Source: Balneolales bacterium (GTDB lineage Bacteria; Bacteroidota; Rhodothermia; Balneolales; Natronogracilivirgulaceae). From it: a stretch of DNA of 17,511 bases. A program made the position numbers and the translations under genes. The stretch covers positions 1 through 17,511 of the forward strand of contig SLQC01000329.1 in the NCBI GenBank assembly GCA_007131625.1, written 5' to 3'. The notes beneath the pieces were generated by a model. That model was not told the DNA's origin, made no database searches, and saw only the letters and a program-made list of their open reading frames with translations. This document shows, piece after piece, positions 7,596-14,954 of this stretch. Numbering within the stretch: the first letter of the stretch is position 1; the number at the start of each line of letters is the position of its first letter.

Positions 7596-8891
7596 ATGAG
7601 CAAAAAACAAGTATTCATCATCGGACTAGATAACTTCAATCTAAAAAAACTGAAGTCGATTCCGGAATCCGGGGAGTGTGATTTTCATGCTGCACTGGAT
7701 ATTTCGGAAATCCGGAATGTAGATAAATACGACATGGAAGAGCTGATTCGTCGCTGCTTTGAGCGCATTGACAAACATGGGAAAATTGATGCTGTTGCAT
7801 CATACTACGATTTTCCGGGCACGATACTTGTCCCGGTTATTGCACAAAAATACGGCCTTCCTGGACCAACTCTAAAAAGTATTTTAAAGTGTGAGCATAA
7901 GTTCTGGAGCCGGATCGAACAACAGAAAGTGATTCTGGATCATATTCCCAAGTTCCGGGCATTTGATCCGTTTGACGAACAGGCATATGAAAAACTGGAA
8001 ATGATTCCGCCGTTCTGGATTAAGCCCAATAAATCCTTTCGGTCTTTTTTGGCATTCCGCATCAGTAGCGAATCTCATTTTTATGAGAATGTACGTTTTA
8101 TGCAGAAACATATTCATTTCATAGACGAACCGTTTCAGAAACTGATGCAGATGTACGAAATTCCTGAAGAGGTTTCTGAAATGAAGGAAAGCTGTATAGC
8201 GGAGGCAATGATATCCGGACACCAATGCACTCTTGAGGGGTATGTATGCAATGGCAATGTCGTCTCATATGGTGTAGTGGATTCTCTTAGGGAAGATAAC
8301 CATTCCTCCTTTTCACGTTACGAGTATCCTTCTGTCCTGCCTCAGGAAATACAATTCCGGATGGCGGATGTCACCCGCCGTGCTATTAATCAGATCGGAT
8401 TGGACAACTCCGCTTTTAATGTGGAATTTTTCTATAACCAGACTGCTGACGAAGTCTATCTGTTGGAAATCAATCCGCGTATCTCCCAGGCTCATACAGA
8501 TATTTTTGAAAAGGTTCACGGTGTATCACACCACACTATTATGCTGAATTTGGCACTGGGACGAAAACCGAAAACGCTCTACTACAAAGGAGTCTTCAAC
8601 AAAGCAGCACACTTCATGCTTCGGACTTATGAAAGCGGACGGATTAAAAAAGTACCCGGTACAAGAGAAATTAATATTCTGAAAAAATTTATCCCGGGAC
8701 TTGAGGTAAAAATCCCGGTAACGGATGGCGTACATACCTCTGAAATGCAGGGGCAGGACAGCTACAGTTATGAACTGGCGAACATTTTTATCGGTGGAAG
8801 GGATCAGGCTGAATTGGTTGAAAAATACAACAAGGTCCTGGAGGGGCTCACTTTCGAGATTGATTATGACGACTCGGTTCATGTGCACTAA
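7596..8891 (+). CDS. ATP-grasp domain ligase, substrate unknown
   Basis: This 431-residue protein has the three-part ATP-grasp organisation: an N-terminal Rossmann-like pre-ATP domain (MSKKQVFIIGLDNFNLKKLK; PGTILVPVIAQKYGLPGPT at about 74-92), a central ATP-binding domain beginning at FWIKPNKSF (Lys143), with ESCIAEAMISG (Glu203 region) as the nucleotide-clamping strand, and a C-terminal Mg-binding segment NVEFFYN then VYLLEINPRIS (Glu291, Asn293, Arg295). Such enzymes activate a carboxylate as acyl phosphate and join it to an amine, thiol or carboxyl nucleophile. The layout resembles the amino-acid ligase and carboxylase-like group more than D-Ala-D-Ala ligase, but I cannot name the substrate. 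No signal peptide, so cytoplasmic. It is transcribed away from the broken hydrolase and converges on the Nramp-like transporter with 164 bp between stops. The leader holds an inverted repeat and a palindrome touching the start codon. Confidence 0.85.
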   Translation: MSKKQVFIIGLDNFNLKKLKSIPESGECDFHAALDISEIRNVDKYDMEELIRRCFERIDKHGKIDAVASYYDFPGTILVPVIAQKYGLPGPTLKSILKCEHKFWSRIEQQKVILDHIPKFRAFDPFDEQAYEKLEMIPPFWIKPNKSFRSFLAFRISSESHFYENVRFMQKHIHFIDEPFQKLMQMYEIPEEVSEMKESCIAEAMISGHQCTLEGYVCNGNVVSYGVVDSLREDNHSSFSRYEYPSVLPQEIQFRMADVTRRAINQIGLDNSAFNVEFFYNQTADEVYLLEINPRISQAHTDIFEKVHGVSHHTIMLNLALGRKPKTLYYKGVFNKAAHFMLRTYESGRIKKVPGTREINILKKFIPGLEVKIPVTDGVHTSEMQGQDSYSYELANIFIGGRDQAELVEKYNKVLEGLTFEIDYDDSVHVH

Positions 8892-8972
8892 AAGGCAAGT
8901 TTAATAAGCCGGAACTACCATGTCTGTGAGCAATTGATACCGACCTGCAAGAATTTTCTGGCCTACTGCTGA

Positions 8973-9048
8973 CGATATCGATATTGGAATTACTTCCGGG
9001 CTCCTACTTCCTGGTGTGATTTCTGATCAATGTACTATATCAATATAG
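8973..9048. repeat. Short palindromes in the ATP-grasp/Nramp convergent gap
   Basis: The 164-base gap between two convergent stops holds CGATATCG (8973-8980), overlapping ATATCGATAT (8975-8984), and CTATAT-CA-ATATAG (9035-9048). None is GC-rich or followed by a T-run, so I do not call an intrinsic terminator for either gene. The first palindrome shares its core with the one at the ATP-grasp start codon. Confidence 0.35.
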
Positions 9049-9055
9049 GGCATTG

Positions 9056-10348
9056 TTACATAAACCCCCTGAATGCAAAATAGGAAGTTACCAGGGAAAA
9101 CAGGATCACAGATACAAGGCCGATATTCCACAAGCGAGAAGGCAGGTATTGTTCTTCACGCATCAGTTCTTTTTTATTCAGCAAGTAAAATGCTGGGATC
9201 GCTACGGCCGGCAAGATAAAAGCCATAAGAGCCATGGCAATTACCATGATGACTGGAGGAGTCTGTTCGAAGAAAAGGGAACCGAAAGAAATCACCAAAG
9301 CAGCTACGATACATATTCGGAACATAGGTGATTTCAGATCCCGTTCCCAACCCAGATAATCCGCAAGAATCCAGGGCGCAATGAGTACAATCGGGAACAT
9401 AGTCGACAATCCCGCACCTGCAATTCCGATGATCAGTAAAAAAGCTGCCACTTCACCACCCAAAGGTTCCAGAAGATGGATCATCTCGATCGTATTTTCC
9501 ATGGTCAATCCCATCACATAAAGCGTCCCCGCTCCAACAGCCATTACCACAGCACTCAATAAAACCATCACAAACACCGAAACAAACGCATCCCGTTTTT
9601 CATGCTTAAGCTTGCTGATATCCCAGCCCTTTTCGGCTACCACGATACTCCGAATAATAAACACAGCCGCTGAGCAGGTCGTACCGGCCATAGCTGCTAC
9701 TATACGGTATGCTCGCGGGTCGTCCGGAATACCCGGTACCATTCCCGCCAGAATTTCGGAATAAGATGGACTGACCATGAAAAATACCGTTATAAAACAA
9801 AACACCAACAAAATCACAAACCCGGTAAGTATTCTTTCAAATATCTTATACTTGCCAAACCACAAGGCAAAAAACATCAGTAAAACAAGAACAGTGATGA
9901 TCCATGCCGTAGCGATCACCTGCCCCCCGGCATCCGGGGCTATTGCAAGGCGCACACCTTCCTGGAGCAACTCTGCAACAATCCCCATAATAGACATAAG
10001 AGAGAGGATTTCCGTAAAAATCATGGCAAGTAAAACATATATGGCCAGTATTTTTCCGACAACCGGTATCTGCGTTTTAAAATTATACAGAGCCGTGTTA
10101 CCGGTAACCAGAGATAAATGACCATATGCCACCATCATTATATAGGTAAACAATCCGGAAAGGAGAAGCGCCCAAAACAATGTCATACTATACTGGGCAC
10201 CAGCCATTCCCATCGTCGTTATACTACCAGTACCAATATTATAACCGATTAGAAATAAACCAGGTCCAACGGCACTAAGAGCCAGAAGTGTTTTCGTTTT
10301 GATTTTTTTAATCCTGTTTTCTTCTATTGAAGCATTATTTTCTTTCAT
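9056..10348 (-). CDS. Nramp-related transporter lacking the canonical metal-binding motifs
   Basis: This 430-residue, about 11-helix membrane protein aligns with Nramp (SLC11) transporters from its first helix: LSAVGPGLFLIGYNIGTGSI, then AGAQYSMTLFWALLLSGL and LSLVTGNTALYNF. In classical Nramps helix 1 carries DPGN, whose Asp and Asn coordinate the metal. Here the equivalent stretch is GYNIGTGS (about 35-42), without Asp. Helix 6 classically has MPH; here the equivalent region reads AAMAGTTCSAAVFIIRS (about 218-233), with no Met-Pro-His. Later helices (GIAGAGLSTMFPIVLIAPWI) are well conserved. This is a divergent clade whose substrate may not be Mn/Fe; a larger or differently hydrated ion, or a small organic solute, is possible. 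The N-terminus (MKENNASIEENRIKKIKTKT) is short and positively charged near the first helix, consistent with an inner-membrane protein. It may be monocistronic: 224 bp separates it from the amidohydrolase upstream. Confidence 0.82.
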   Translation of the reverse strand: MKENNASIEENRIKKIKTKTLLALSAVGPGLFLIGYNIGTGSITTMGMAGAQYSMTLFWALLLSGLFTYIMMVAYGHLSLVTGNTALYNFKTQIPVVGKILAIYVLLAMIFTEILSLMSIMGIVAELLQEGVRLAIAPDAGGQVIATAWIITVLVLLMFFALWFGKYKIFERILTGFVILLVFCFITVFFMVSPSYSEILAGMVPGIPDDPRAYRIVAAMAGTTCSAAVFIIRSIVVAEKGWDISKLKHEKRDAFVSVFVMVLLSAVVMAVGAGTLYVMGLTMENTIEMIHLLEPLGGEVAAFLLIIGIAGAGLSTMFPIVLIAPWILADYLGWERDLKSPMFRICIVAALVISFGSLFFEQTPPVIMVIAMALMAFILPAVAIPAFYLLNKKELMREEQYLPSRLWNIGLVSVILFSLVTSYFAFRGFM

Positions 10349-10405
10349 AAATTACCCTGGTATCCTGTAAACTCCACTGCTGCAATTGAGTTCAATTAAT
10401 ATTTG

Positions 10406-10413
10406 CAAAAATA
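10406..10413 (-). promoter_or_regulatory. Candidate TAnnTTTG promoter box for the Nramp-like gene
   Basis: On the minus strand this reads TATTTTTG, matching the Bacteroidota -7 consensus TAnnTTTG, 58 bases upstream of the start codon. I see no clear TTG box at the expected distance upstream. A plus-strand TAAATTTG overlaps it (10412-10419), so the AT-rich context alone may explain the match. Confidence 0.25.
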
Positions 10414-10492
10414 AATTTGATGTAACCCCTCCATCATCGATCACATGGAAATGTGTTAAATATCTGTAAAAACCTGGTTTTTTGTATAGCCA

Positions 10493-10515
10493 TCAGGATC
10501 AAGCCATAATCCTGA
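10493..10515 (-). terminator. Inverted repeat downstream of the amidohydrolase gene (possible terminator)
   Basis: TCAGGAT (10493-10499) and ATCCTGA (10509-10515) are perfect 7-bp arms around a 9-base loop, 58 bases past the stop of the minus-strand amidohydrolase gene. A second small inverted repeat, AAAAACC/GGTTTTT (10468-10482), follows in the direction of transcription and supplies a T-rich strand. It is a plausible but imperfect intrinsic terminator, since no T-run directly follows the main stem. Confidence 0.35.
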
Positions 10516-10572
10516 CAGAAGATTTCTGAGTATTCAGAAAAGTGATTTGACGTTGAACTTTCGCAAGATTTT

Positions 10573-11577
10573 TCAACGAATTCTTTGCTTGGTTTCAGGG
10601 TCTATGCCAAGAATATTAGCCATTGTAAGCCCCCACATTTTTGGCTGCTCATCCCTGGGAACATTATTGGCTTCAATCATTTTTTGGAAAAGTTCGATAT
10701 TTCTGGGTAGTCCCGCCGGCCCCTCATCCACTCCAAATACAATATGTTCCCAGGCGGTGGGACCCTCCTGCAATGTATGTGGATTTTCCTCCGCTTCCTC
10801 CCACTGGGACCACCAGAGATATTGGCTCATGATATCCATATTGCCAAGTAATTCGAACTTGTAAAGAGTCGATCCCGTGATATCAAAAAAGAGATTTGGA
10901 TTCCATCGTGCACATTCTGCTGCTTCATCATACCATGGATTGCCAAAATGAGCTGCCTGGATGGTGGTGTTAGGAAACTGTCGGCAGATCGCATCTATAT
11001 ACACGGGACGCATGCGGCCCATTGAACCATATCGGGGATTGCCGTCAAAAGTCCGTCGGCTTGTGATACCGGTGTGAAATAACATAACCATGCCGTACAT
11101 CTCGCATAGACGATATACCTGGAAATATGACGGATCATCCCAATTTTTTCGGGGAGAGTGAAACTTCATACCCAGAAATCCGTTTTCATGGAAGTCCTGT
11201 ACTTGTCGCACCGCTTCCGGGTCATCGACAGAGACTCGCCCGTAACCAATGAATACGTCGGGGTATCTGTTCATGGCGTCGATCATAAACTCCATGTCTT
11301 CATACCAGGTAATGGCACACGCCATCGCGTTGTGTCTGCGATATATTTCAACCATCTCATCAATCCACTCTTCGGTAGGCCTGGTGTGAATATGTGAGTC
11401 TATGATAAAATCAGGAATGCTTTGGAGTGCTATACCCGATGACTCCTGACTGCCCTGTTCTGCCTGGACTTTACCACTTTTTATCCCCAGTGTCCCGGCT
11501 ACCGAAGCAGCAAGAGCTGCTTTACCACCGTATTTTAGAAAGTCTCGCCGTCTGATACTTCTGGAATCTGAGTTCAT
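10573..11577 (-). CDS. Tat-exported amidohydrolase-2 family metal-dependent hydrolase
   Basis: This 334-residue protein has a twin-arginine signal, SIRRRDFLKYGGKAALAASV (residues 7-26), so it is exported folded, presumably with its metal bound. The mature part is a TIM-barrel amidohydrolase (PF04909-type). It shows IDSHIH (His62, His64) after strand 1, GFLGMKFHSPRK (Lys138, His140), MLFHTG (His168), AAHFGNPWYDE (His210) and FGVDEGPAGL (Asp284), the expected order of metal and catalytic ligands. Members hydrolyse or decarboxylate varied cyclic amides and aromatic acids, and the sequence does not fix the substrate. Phe-Asp-Ile-Thr (FFDITGS) and the C-terminal MANILGIDPETK are family-like. The start at 11577 is supported by its leader, which aligns up to the ATG with the leader of the broken CocE hydrolase. 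Two copies of the inverted element (B and C) lie upstream. The next gene upstream on the same strand, the M14 peptidase, ends 413 bp away, so it likely has its own promoter. Confidence 0.88.
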   Translation of the reverse strand: MNSDSRSIRRRDFLKYGGKAALAASVAGTLGIKSGKVQAEQGSQESSGIALQSIPDFIIDSHIHTRPTEEWIDEMVEIYRRHNAMACAITWYEDMEFMIDAMNRYPDVFIGYGRVSVDDPEAVRQVQDFHENGFLGMKFHSPRKNWDDPSYFQVYRLCEMYGMVMLFHTGITSRRTFDGNPRYGSMGRMRPVYIDAICRQFPNTTIQAAHFGNPWYDEAAECARWNPNLFFDITGSTLYKFELLGNMDIMSQYLWWSQWEEAEENPHTLQEGPTAWEHIVFGVDEGPAGLPRNIELFQKMIEANNVPRDEQPKMWGLTMANILGIDPETKQRIR

Positions 11578-11601
11578 ATATTTTCTTTTTGATTATCATG
11601 G

Positions 11602-11666
11602 TCACCTGGAGCATCCTGGTATAATCCTGCACTCATGAATCGAATTATTCACCATGGATGTTTCAT
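11602..11666 (-). repeat. Copy B of the two-half-site inverted element, amidohydrolase leader
   Basis: On the minus strand this copy begins ATGAAACATCCATGG and, after 32 nt, ends CCAGGATGCTCCAGGTGA. The two ends are imperfect inverted repeats of each other. Its last base is 24 bases from the amidohydrolase ATG. The intervening GATAATCA then AAAATATATG matches the stretch between copy A and the hydrolase ATG at 7247. It is probably a regulator binding site or leader structure. Confidence 0.6.
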
Positions 11667-11711
11667 TGTGTTTTTGATTTATTATAAGTTTTATAATGAT
11701 GCCTGCTAGAT

Positions 11712-11778
11712 GCACCTGGAACACCCATGAATGATAATTATGTTCGTGAGTACTGAAATCTCTACATGGGTGTTTCAA
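11712..11778 (-). repeat. Copy C of the two-half-site inverted element
   Basis: On the minus strand this copy begins TTGAAACACCCATGT and ends CATGGGTGTTCCAGGTGC. The arms AACACCCATG (11720-11729, plus strand) and CATGGGTGTT (11765-11774) are perfect 10-bp inverted repeats with a 35-base centre. It lies 110 bp upstream of copy B, giving the amidohydrolase two phased copies of the same element. Confidence 0.6.
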
Positions 11779-11990
11779 ATGATTGTCTGACAGGTTGCTT
11801 ACTTTTAAATAAAATATTATATCCAATAAAAAATAGTAACTACAAATCATATCCTCAACCACCGATAGAAATTTTTTTATATTATAAGGTATCATTATGG
11901 ACACACCTTTCAGTCGACACAAGCTTAAAAAAATAGATCACTCGAATTTTTTTCAGAATGTTATTTCCGGTGATGAGTCATTATAATGGC

Positions 11991-14681
11991 TCAGTCAATG
12001 GTTGCATCACGCTGAATAGTCTGACCGAAAAAGATACTATTAACAAATAATTTGTTTGTTCCAAACCAAAAAGCTCTCAAGTTTGGATTGTCAATATTCA
12101 TGATAATTCGTCCGCTTCCCAATCGTCCAGCAATAATCACCGGTCGCTCCGGTAAGTAATCCATATTGGCACGGGATACGAAACCACTTAGCAATGGCGA
12201 ATCGGTGTAGCGTACCGGAACGGCAAACCGGTTATCAGGCTCTTCAAAAAACAGTGTGCTATTTCGAAAAACCGGCAGATAGTCCCGTTTAAATCCATAT
12301 GCTAACGGATGCGAACGATCCAGTTTTGCCTGAAGAATCACACCGCCAATAGCTTGCGAACCACGGAGGAATTGTAAATCCTCATACCGATGAGACGATT
12401 CACCAAGCAATATCGGATTATCCGGACTCTTTGTTTCAAAATTCAGCCACTCCGTCCCAACAAGCCATTGCACTGCATTTTTCTGAGCAACAAGGGTATT
12501 ACCTTCTTCAATCCAGCGTTGTAAATCCTGATGAAAAGTCTTAGATAACCCGGAGTAATTACCATGAACCATCAAAATGGTATTATACCGGTTCAAATCG
12601 ACATCATCTAGATAGCGAATATCGGCCATCGTGACCGGTATCTTATATCGTTGATCCAACAGGTGCCATATTTCACCGGCTTCGGTACTGTTTACTCCTT
12701 GGCCTGAAATTACCATAACAGAAGGTTTTTCAAGAGATTCAAATGTCGGACTTCCGAGATCGACACCACTTGGGGTAAGACCCGTACGAACAGCATACAC
12801 ATCTACCCCATCCTCCTTCACAATGGTTTCCATCAATGTGCGAATCTTTCCGGCGGTTTTCCCATTATCCTGGATGCCGGGACTTACAAGTATGGTCCCA
12901 TAGTCAAATTCACGCAATCCTGTTGATGTTTCGGAACTGAATCTCCGGCTGGAAACTTTGATTCTCAAACCGGAGTCCATCAACCGGAAAAGAGCACGAG
13001 GAGCATAATATTCATGCCATTCGAACAGATAAGCATAAATACCATCTAGAGATTCCAATCCTGCTTTTTCATCATCATCAAAGTCATATAGCTTTCCTTC
13101 GGGAAAAGCGGGATCCGAAATACGTGAACCAAGAAGCCGGGAATTAAATTGACTTCCATCCAGTTCTGCTGATGAAATATTGAAAGCAAGAGGCAGGGTC
13201 CAGGTGGAAACATCGTAAAAAACGCTGTCCGTAAATTCTGTCCGGGTTTCAAACAGACCTCTGACAAATCGATGCTGTAACTGTTCCGAAGGTACAATCC
13301 AGGCTCGGCCGGGTTCAAACCGGTAGCCGTCCGCCTCAACAGTTTCAGACAGCTCGTAAATATCCAAACAATGATGGGAGAGAAGATCAAGCAGATGGTA
13401 ATTCCGACTGCGGTCATACGGGTCGCCAAACACCCAGGCTTTCACGGGATAGTCACCAGCCTCCTGTAGAGCCGAAGTGTAAAAAGTTCTCATATGATCC
13501 AACAACTCAATACGCAAATCAAGTGAACCATACAGGGTAGATAATGAAGTCAAAAACTGATTACGAATTCCTTCAGGAAAAGCAACATCCCCGTGACGGC
13601 TCTGCTGCAAATGCCCCCGGGAACTGGCTTGTTCAAAGAGAATTCCGATGGTTCCCTGAAGATCCGGATAGGTCGAACCCTTGCCAAGATAAAAATCGTC
13701 AAATACTTCCTCTGTCCAGTAAAGTTGATGTACTCTGTTTAAATATCGGGAGTGAAATTCAGCCAGTTTCCCGGTAAGTTCAAATGTACGGGCAGGTGTA
13801 AGAGGATTGTCGCGCGATGGCACACCCGGTTGGAAAAAATAGGTAGCCTGCGTTCCCATTTCGTGATGATCTGTGAGTACATTGGGTTTCCAGGATTGGA
13901 AAGTGCGGATACGTGCTCTGCTTTCCGGGTGCTGCACGGGCATCCAGTCACGGTTAAGATCAAACCAGTAGTGGTTAGAGCGCGAGCCAGGCCATGGTTC
14001 CCGATGTTCCCGGTGGTTGGGATCGGCTGATGGTGTAAATGAACGGTTATTGTTAACCCAGGAAGCAAAACGGTCGAGTCCATCGGGATTATATGTGGGA
14101 TCCAGTATGATAATCGACTCCCTGAGCAGCCGCTCGATTTCATCTCCTACTCCTGCAGCCAGATAATAAGCGGTAAGTATGGCGGCATTTGCTCCACTTG
14201 ACTCGTTACCGTGAACCGAATAACCAAGCCATGTGACCACGGGCATTTCTTCAATATTACGTTCACCCGACACAGACGGATCCATGAGGGAAAGGTGATT
14301 ATGCCGGAGGGAATCAATTATTGACAGATTTACGGGATCGGAGATCGTCAGAATCAATAGTGGCCGTTTTTGCCAGGTTCGTCCATACTCCTCAATAGTA
14401 ATGCGTTCCGATTCCTCCGCAAGCCGATACATATATGCGACTATCTGATCATGTCGTGCATGCTGATCACCGGGACGAAAACCCAGCATTTCGGTCGGAG
14501 TGGTAATTTCGGGCCGGAAAGTCACCGGATCCGGCAGATAAAAGGACCATTTATCAGAGGAATGGTCTTCAAACAATCGGTTATCGAGCCAGCCTTCCCC
14601 TTTGGACATACTCATCAGAGAGCCATAAAGAATAAACAGAAGAGAAAAAATAAATGCAACTTTTCTAAATGAAATAATCAT
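11991..14681 (-). CDS. Secreted M14 zinc carboxypeptidase-like protein with large C-terminal region
   Basis: Start at ATG 14681 (897 residues) gives a normal signal peptide, MIISFRKVAFIFSLLFILYG. Starting at the in-frame ATG at 14750 would put 23 hydrophilic residues before it. Residues below use the 14750 numbering (subtract 23 for this start). The M14 domain covers about 85-400: WLGYSVHGNESSGA (zinc ligands His180, Glu183), PTYNPDGLDRF (substrate-binding region), FDLNRDWMPVQHPESR, VLTDHHEMGT (third zinc ligand, His296 by family alignment) and GTIGILFEQASSRG (catalytic Glu373). The remaining about 500 residues include a Rossmann-like stretch (PSVMVISGQGVNSTEAGEIW, then NTILMVHGNYSGL and LQRWIEEGNTLVAQ, about 675-770) like the class I glutamine amidotransferase fold seen in many Bacteroidota M14 proteins. 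Role: trimming peptides or cell-wall peptides in the periplasm or outside. It is preceded by the phosphoesterase gene on the same strand. Confidence 0.88.
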   Translation of the reverse strand: MIISFRKVAFIFSLLFILYGSLMSMSKGEGWLDNRLFEDHSSDKWSFYLPDPVTFRPEITTPTEMLGFRPGDQHARHDQIVAYMYRLAEESERITIEEYGRTWQKRPLLILTISDPVNLSIIDSLRHNHLSLMDPSVSGERNIEEMPVVTWLGYSVHGNESSGANAAILTAYYLAAGVGDEIERLLRESIIILDPTYNPDGLDRFASWVNNNRSFTPSADPNHREHREPWPGSRSNHYWFDLNRDWMPVQHPESRARIRTFQSWKPNVLTDHHEMGTQATYFFQPGVPSRDNPLTPARTFELTGKLAEFHSRYLNRVHQLYWTEEVFDDFYLGKGSTYPDLQGTIGILFEQASSRGHLQQSRHGDVAFPEGIRNQFLTSLSTLYGSLDLRIELLDHMRTFYTSALQEAGDYPVKAWVFGDPYDRSRNYHLLDLLSHHCLDIYELSETVEADGYRFEPGRAWIVPSEQLQHRFVRGLFETRTEFTDSVFYDVSTWTLPLAFNISSAELDGSQFNSRLLGSRISDPAFPEGKLYDFDDDEKAGLESLDGIYAYLFEWHEYYAPRALFRLMDSGLRIKVSSRRFSSETSTGLREFDYGTILVSPGIQDNGKTAGKIRTLMETIVKEDGVDVYAVRTGLTPSGVDLGSPTFESLEKPSVMVISGQGVNSTEAGEIWHLLDQRYKIPVTMADIRYLDDVDLNRYNTILMVHGNYSGLSKTFHQDLQRWIEEGNTLVAQKNAVQWLVGTEWLNFETKSPDNPILLGESSHRYEDLQFLRGSQAIGGVILQAKLDRSHPLAYGFKRDYLPVFRNSTLFFEEPDNRFAVPVRYTDSPLLSGFVSRANMDYLPERPVIIAGRLGSGRIIMNIDNPNLRAFWFGTNKLFVNSIFFGQTIQRDATID

Positions 14682-14954
14682 TCCTTTTTCCTTGTGCTTA
14701 ATAATGAAAACCTTTCGTATTGCCCGGTTTAATTGGAGAACAAATACCATACCCTTCTGGCAAATATATCATTCAAAGGTGCCAGCCTTTTTTTCGACTT
14801 CAATGCTACCCGGCATTCGCAGGTCACCCCTTACCTAATGTAATGCTGTTTATTTATTTCTGAAAATCTTCTTGTGAATCACCGAAATATTCAGCCCACT
14901 GCTCATAGCGAGATCATAGGCCAGATTTTAGCGCATGTGGCCCGGAACCCGGAA
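14682..14954. other. Gap between phosphoesterase and M14 genes, with a candidate promoter box
   Basis: On the minus strand TATATTTG (complement of 14761-14768) matches the TAnnTTTG box and lies about 80 bases upstream of the ATG at 14681; transcription from it would start near 14754, which argues against the 14750 start. CTGGCA (14757-14762) and TGCCAG (14780-14785) form an inverted repeat around it, followed on the plus strand by TTTTTTT (14788-14794). In the plus direction that looks like an intrinsic terminator, but no plus-strand gene precedes it, so an operator over the promoter is the better reading. No further gene is seen. Confidence 0.4.

Larger units (their letters stand above)
10349..10572. 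other. Intergenic region between the Nramp-like and amidohydrolase genes
   Basis: These 224 AT-rich bases contain the promoter candidate at 10406-10413, the inverted repeat at 10493-10515 and CACATGGAAATGTG (10443-10456). The last is palindromic apart from its central bases and, read on minus, resembles the TTTCCATGTGA edge of repeat copy A, but without a second half-site. No gene is apparent. Confidence 0.4.
11578..11990. other. Intergenic region upstream of the amidohydrolase
   Basis: These 413 bases are AT-rich and contain copies B and C of the inverted element. At the far end is an imperfect 20-base palindrome (11974-11993, TGAG..CATTATAATG..CTCA), which overlaps the stop codon of the M14 gene and could act in its transcript end. 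I found no TAnnTTTG box for the amidohydrolase between 11578 and 11700. An open frame at 11602-11922 (-) has atypical composition, runs through the repeats and is not considered a gene. Confidence 0.5.

Noticed and set aside
9053..10121. Plus-strand open frames opposite the Nramp-like gene
   Set aside because: They are antisense to clear transmembrane helices and show no family features.
11602..11922. Minus-strand 106-codon open frame in the intergenic region
   Set aside because: It runs through repeat copies B and C, has His/Ile/Asn-rich composition unlike its neighbours, resembles no family and lies where promoter sequence is expected.
14682..14750. M14 gene start at ATG 14750
   Set aside because: It would place 23 extra residues before a normal signal peptide and lies at or upstream of the likely transcript start; ATG 14681 fits better.
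14757..14794. Intrinsic terminator on the plus strand (CTGGCA/TGCCAG stem plus seven T)
   Set aside because: No plus-strand transcription unit precedes it; it overlaps the probable promoter of the minus-strand M14 gene.
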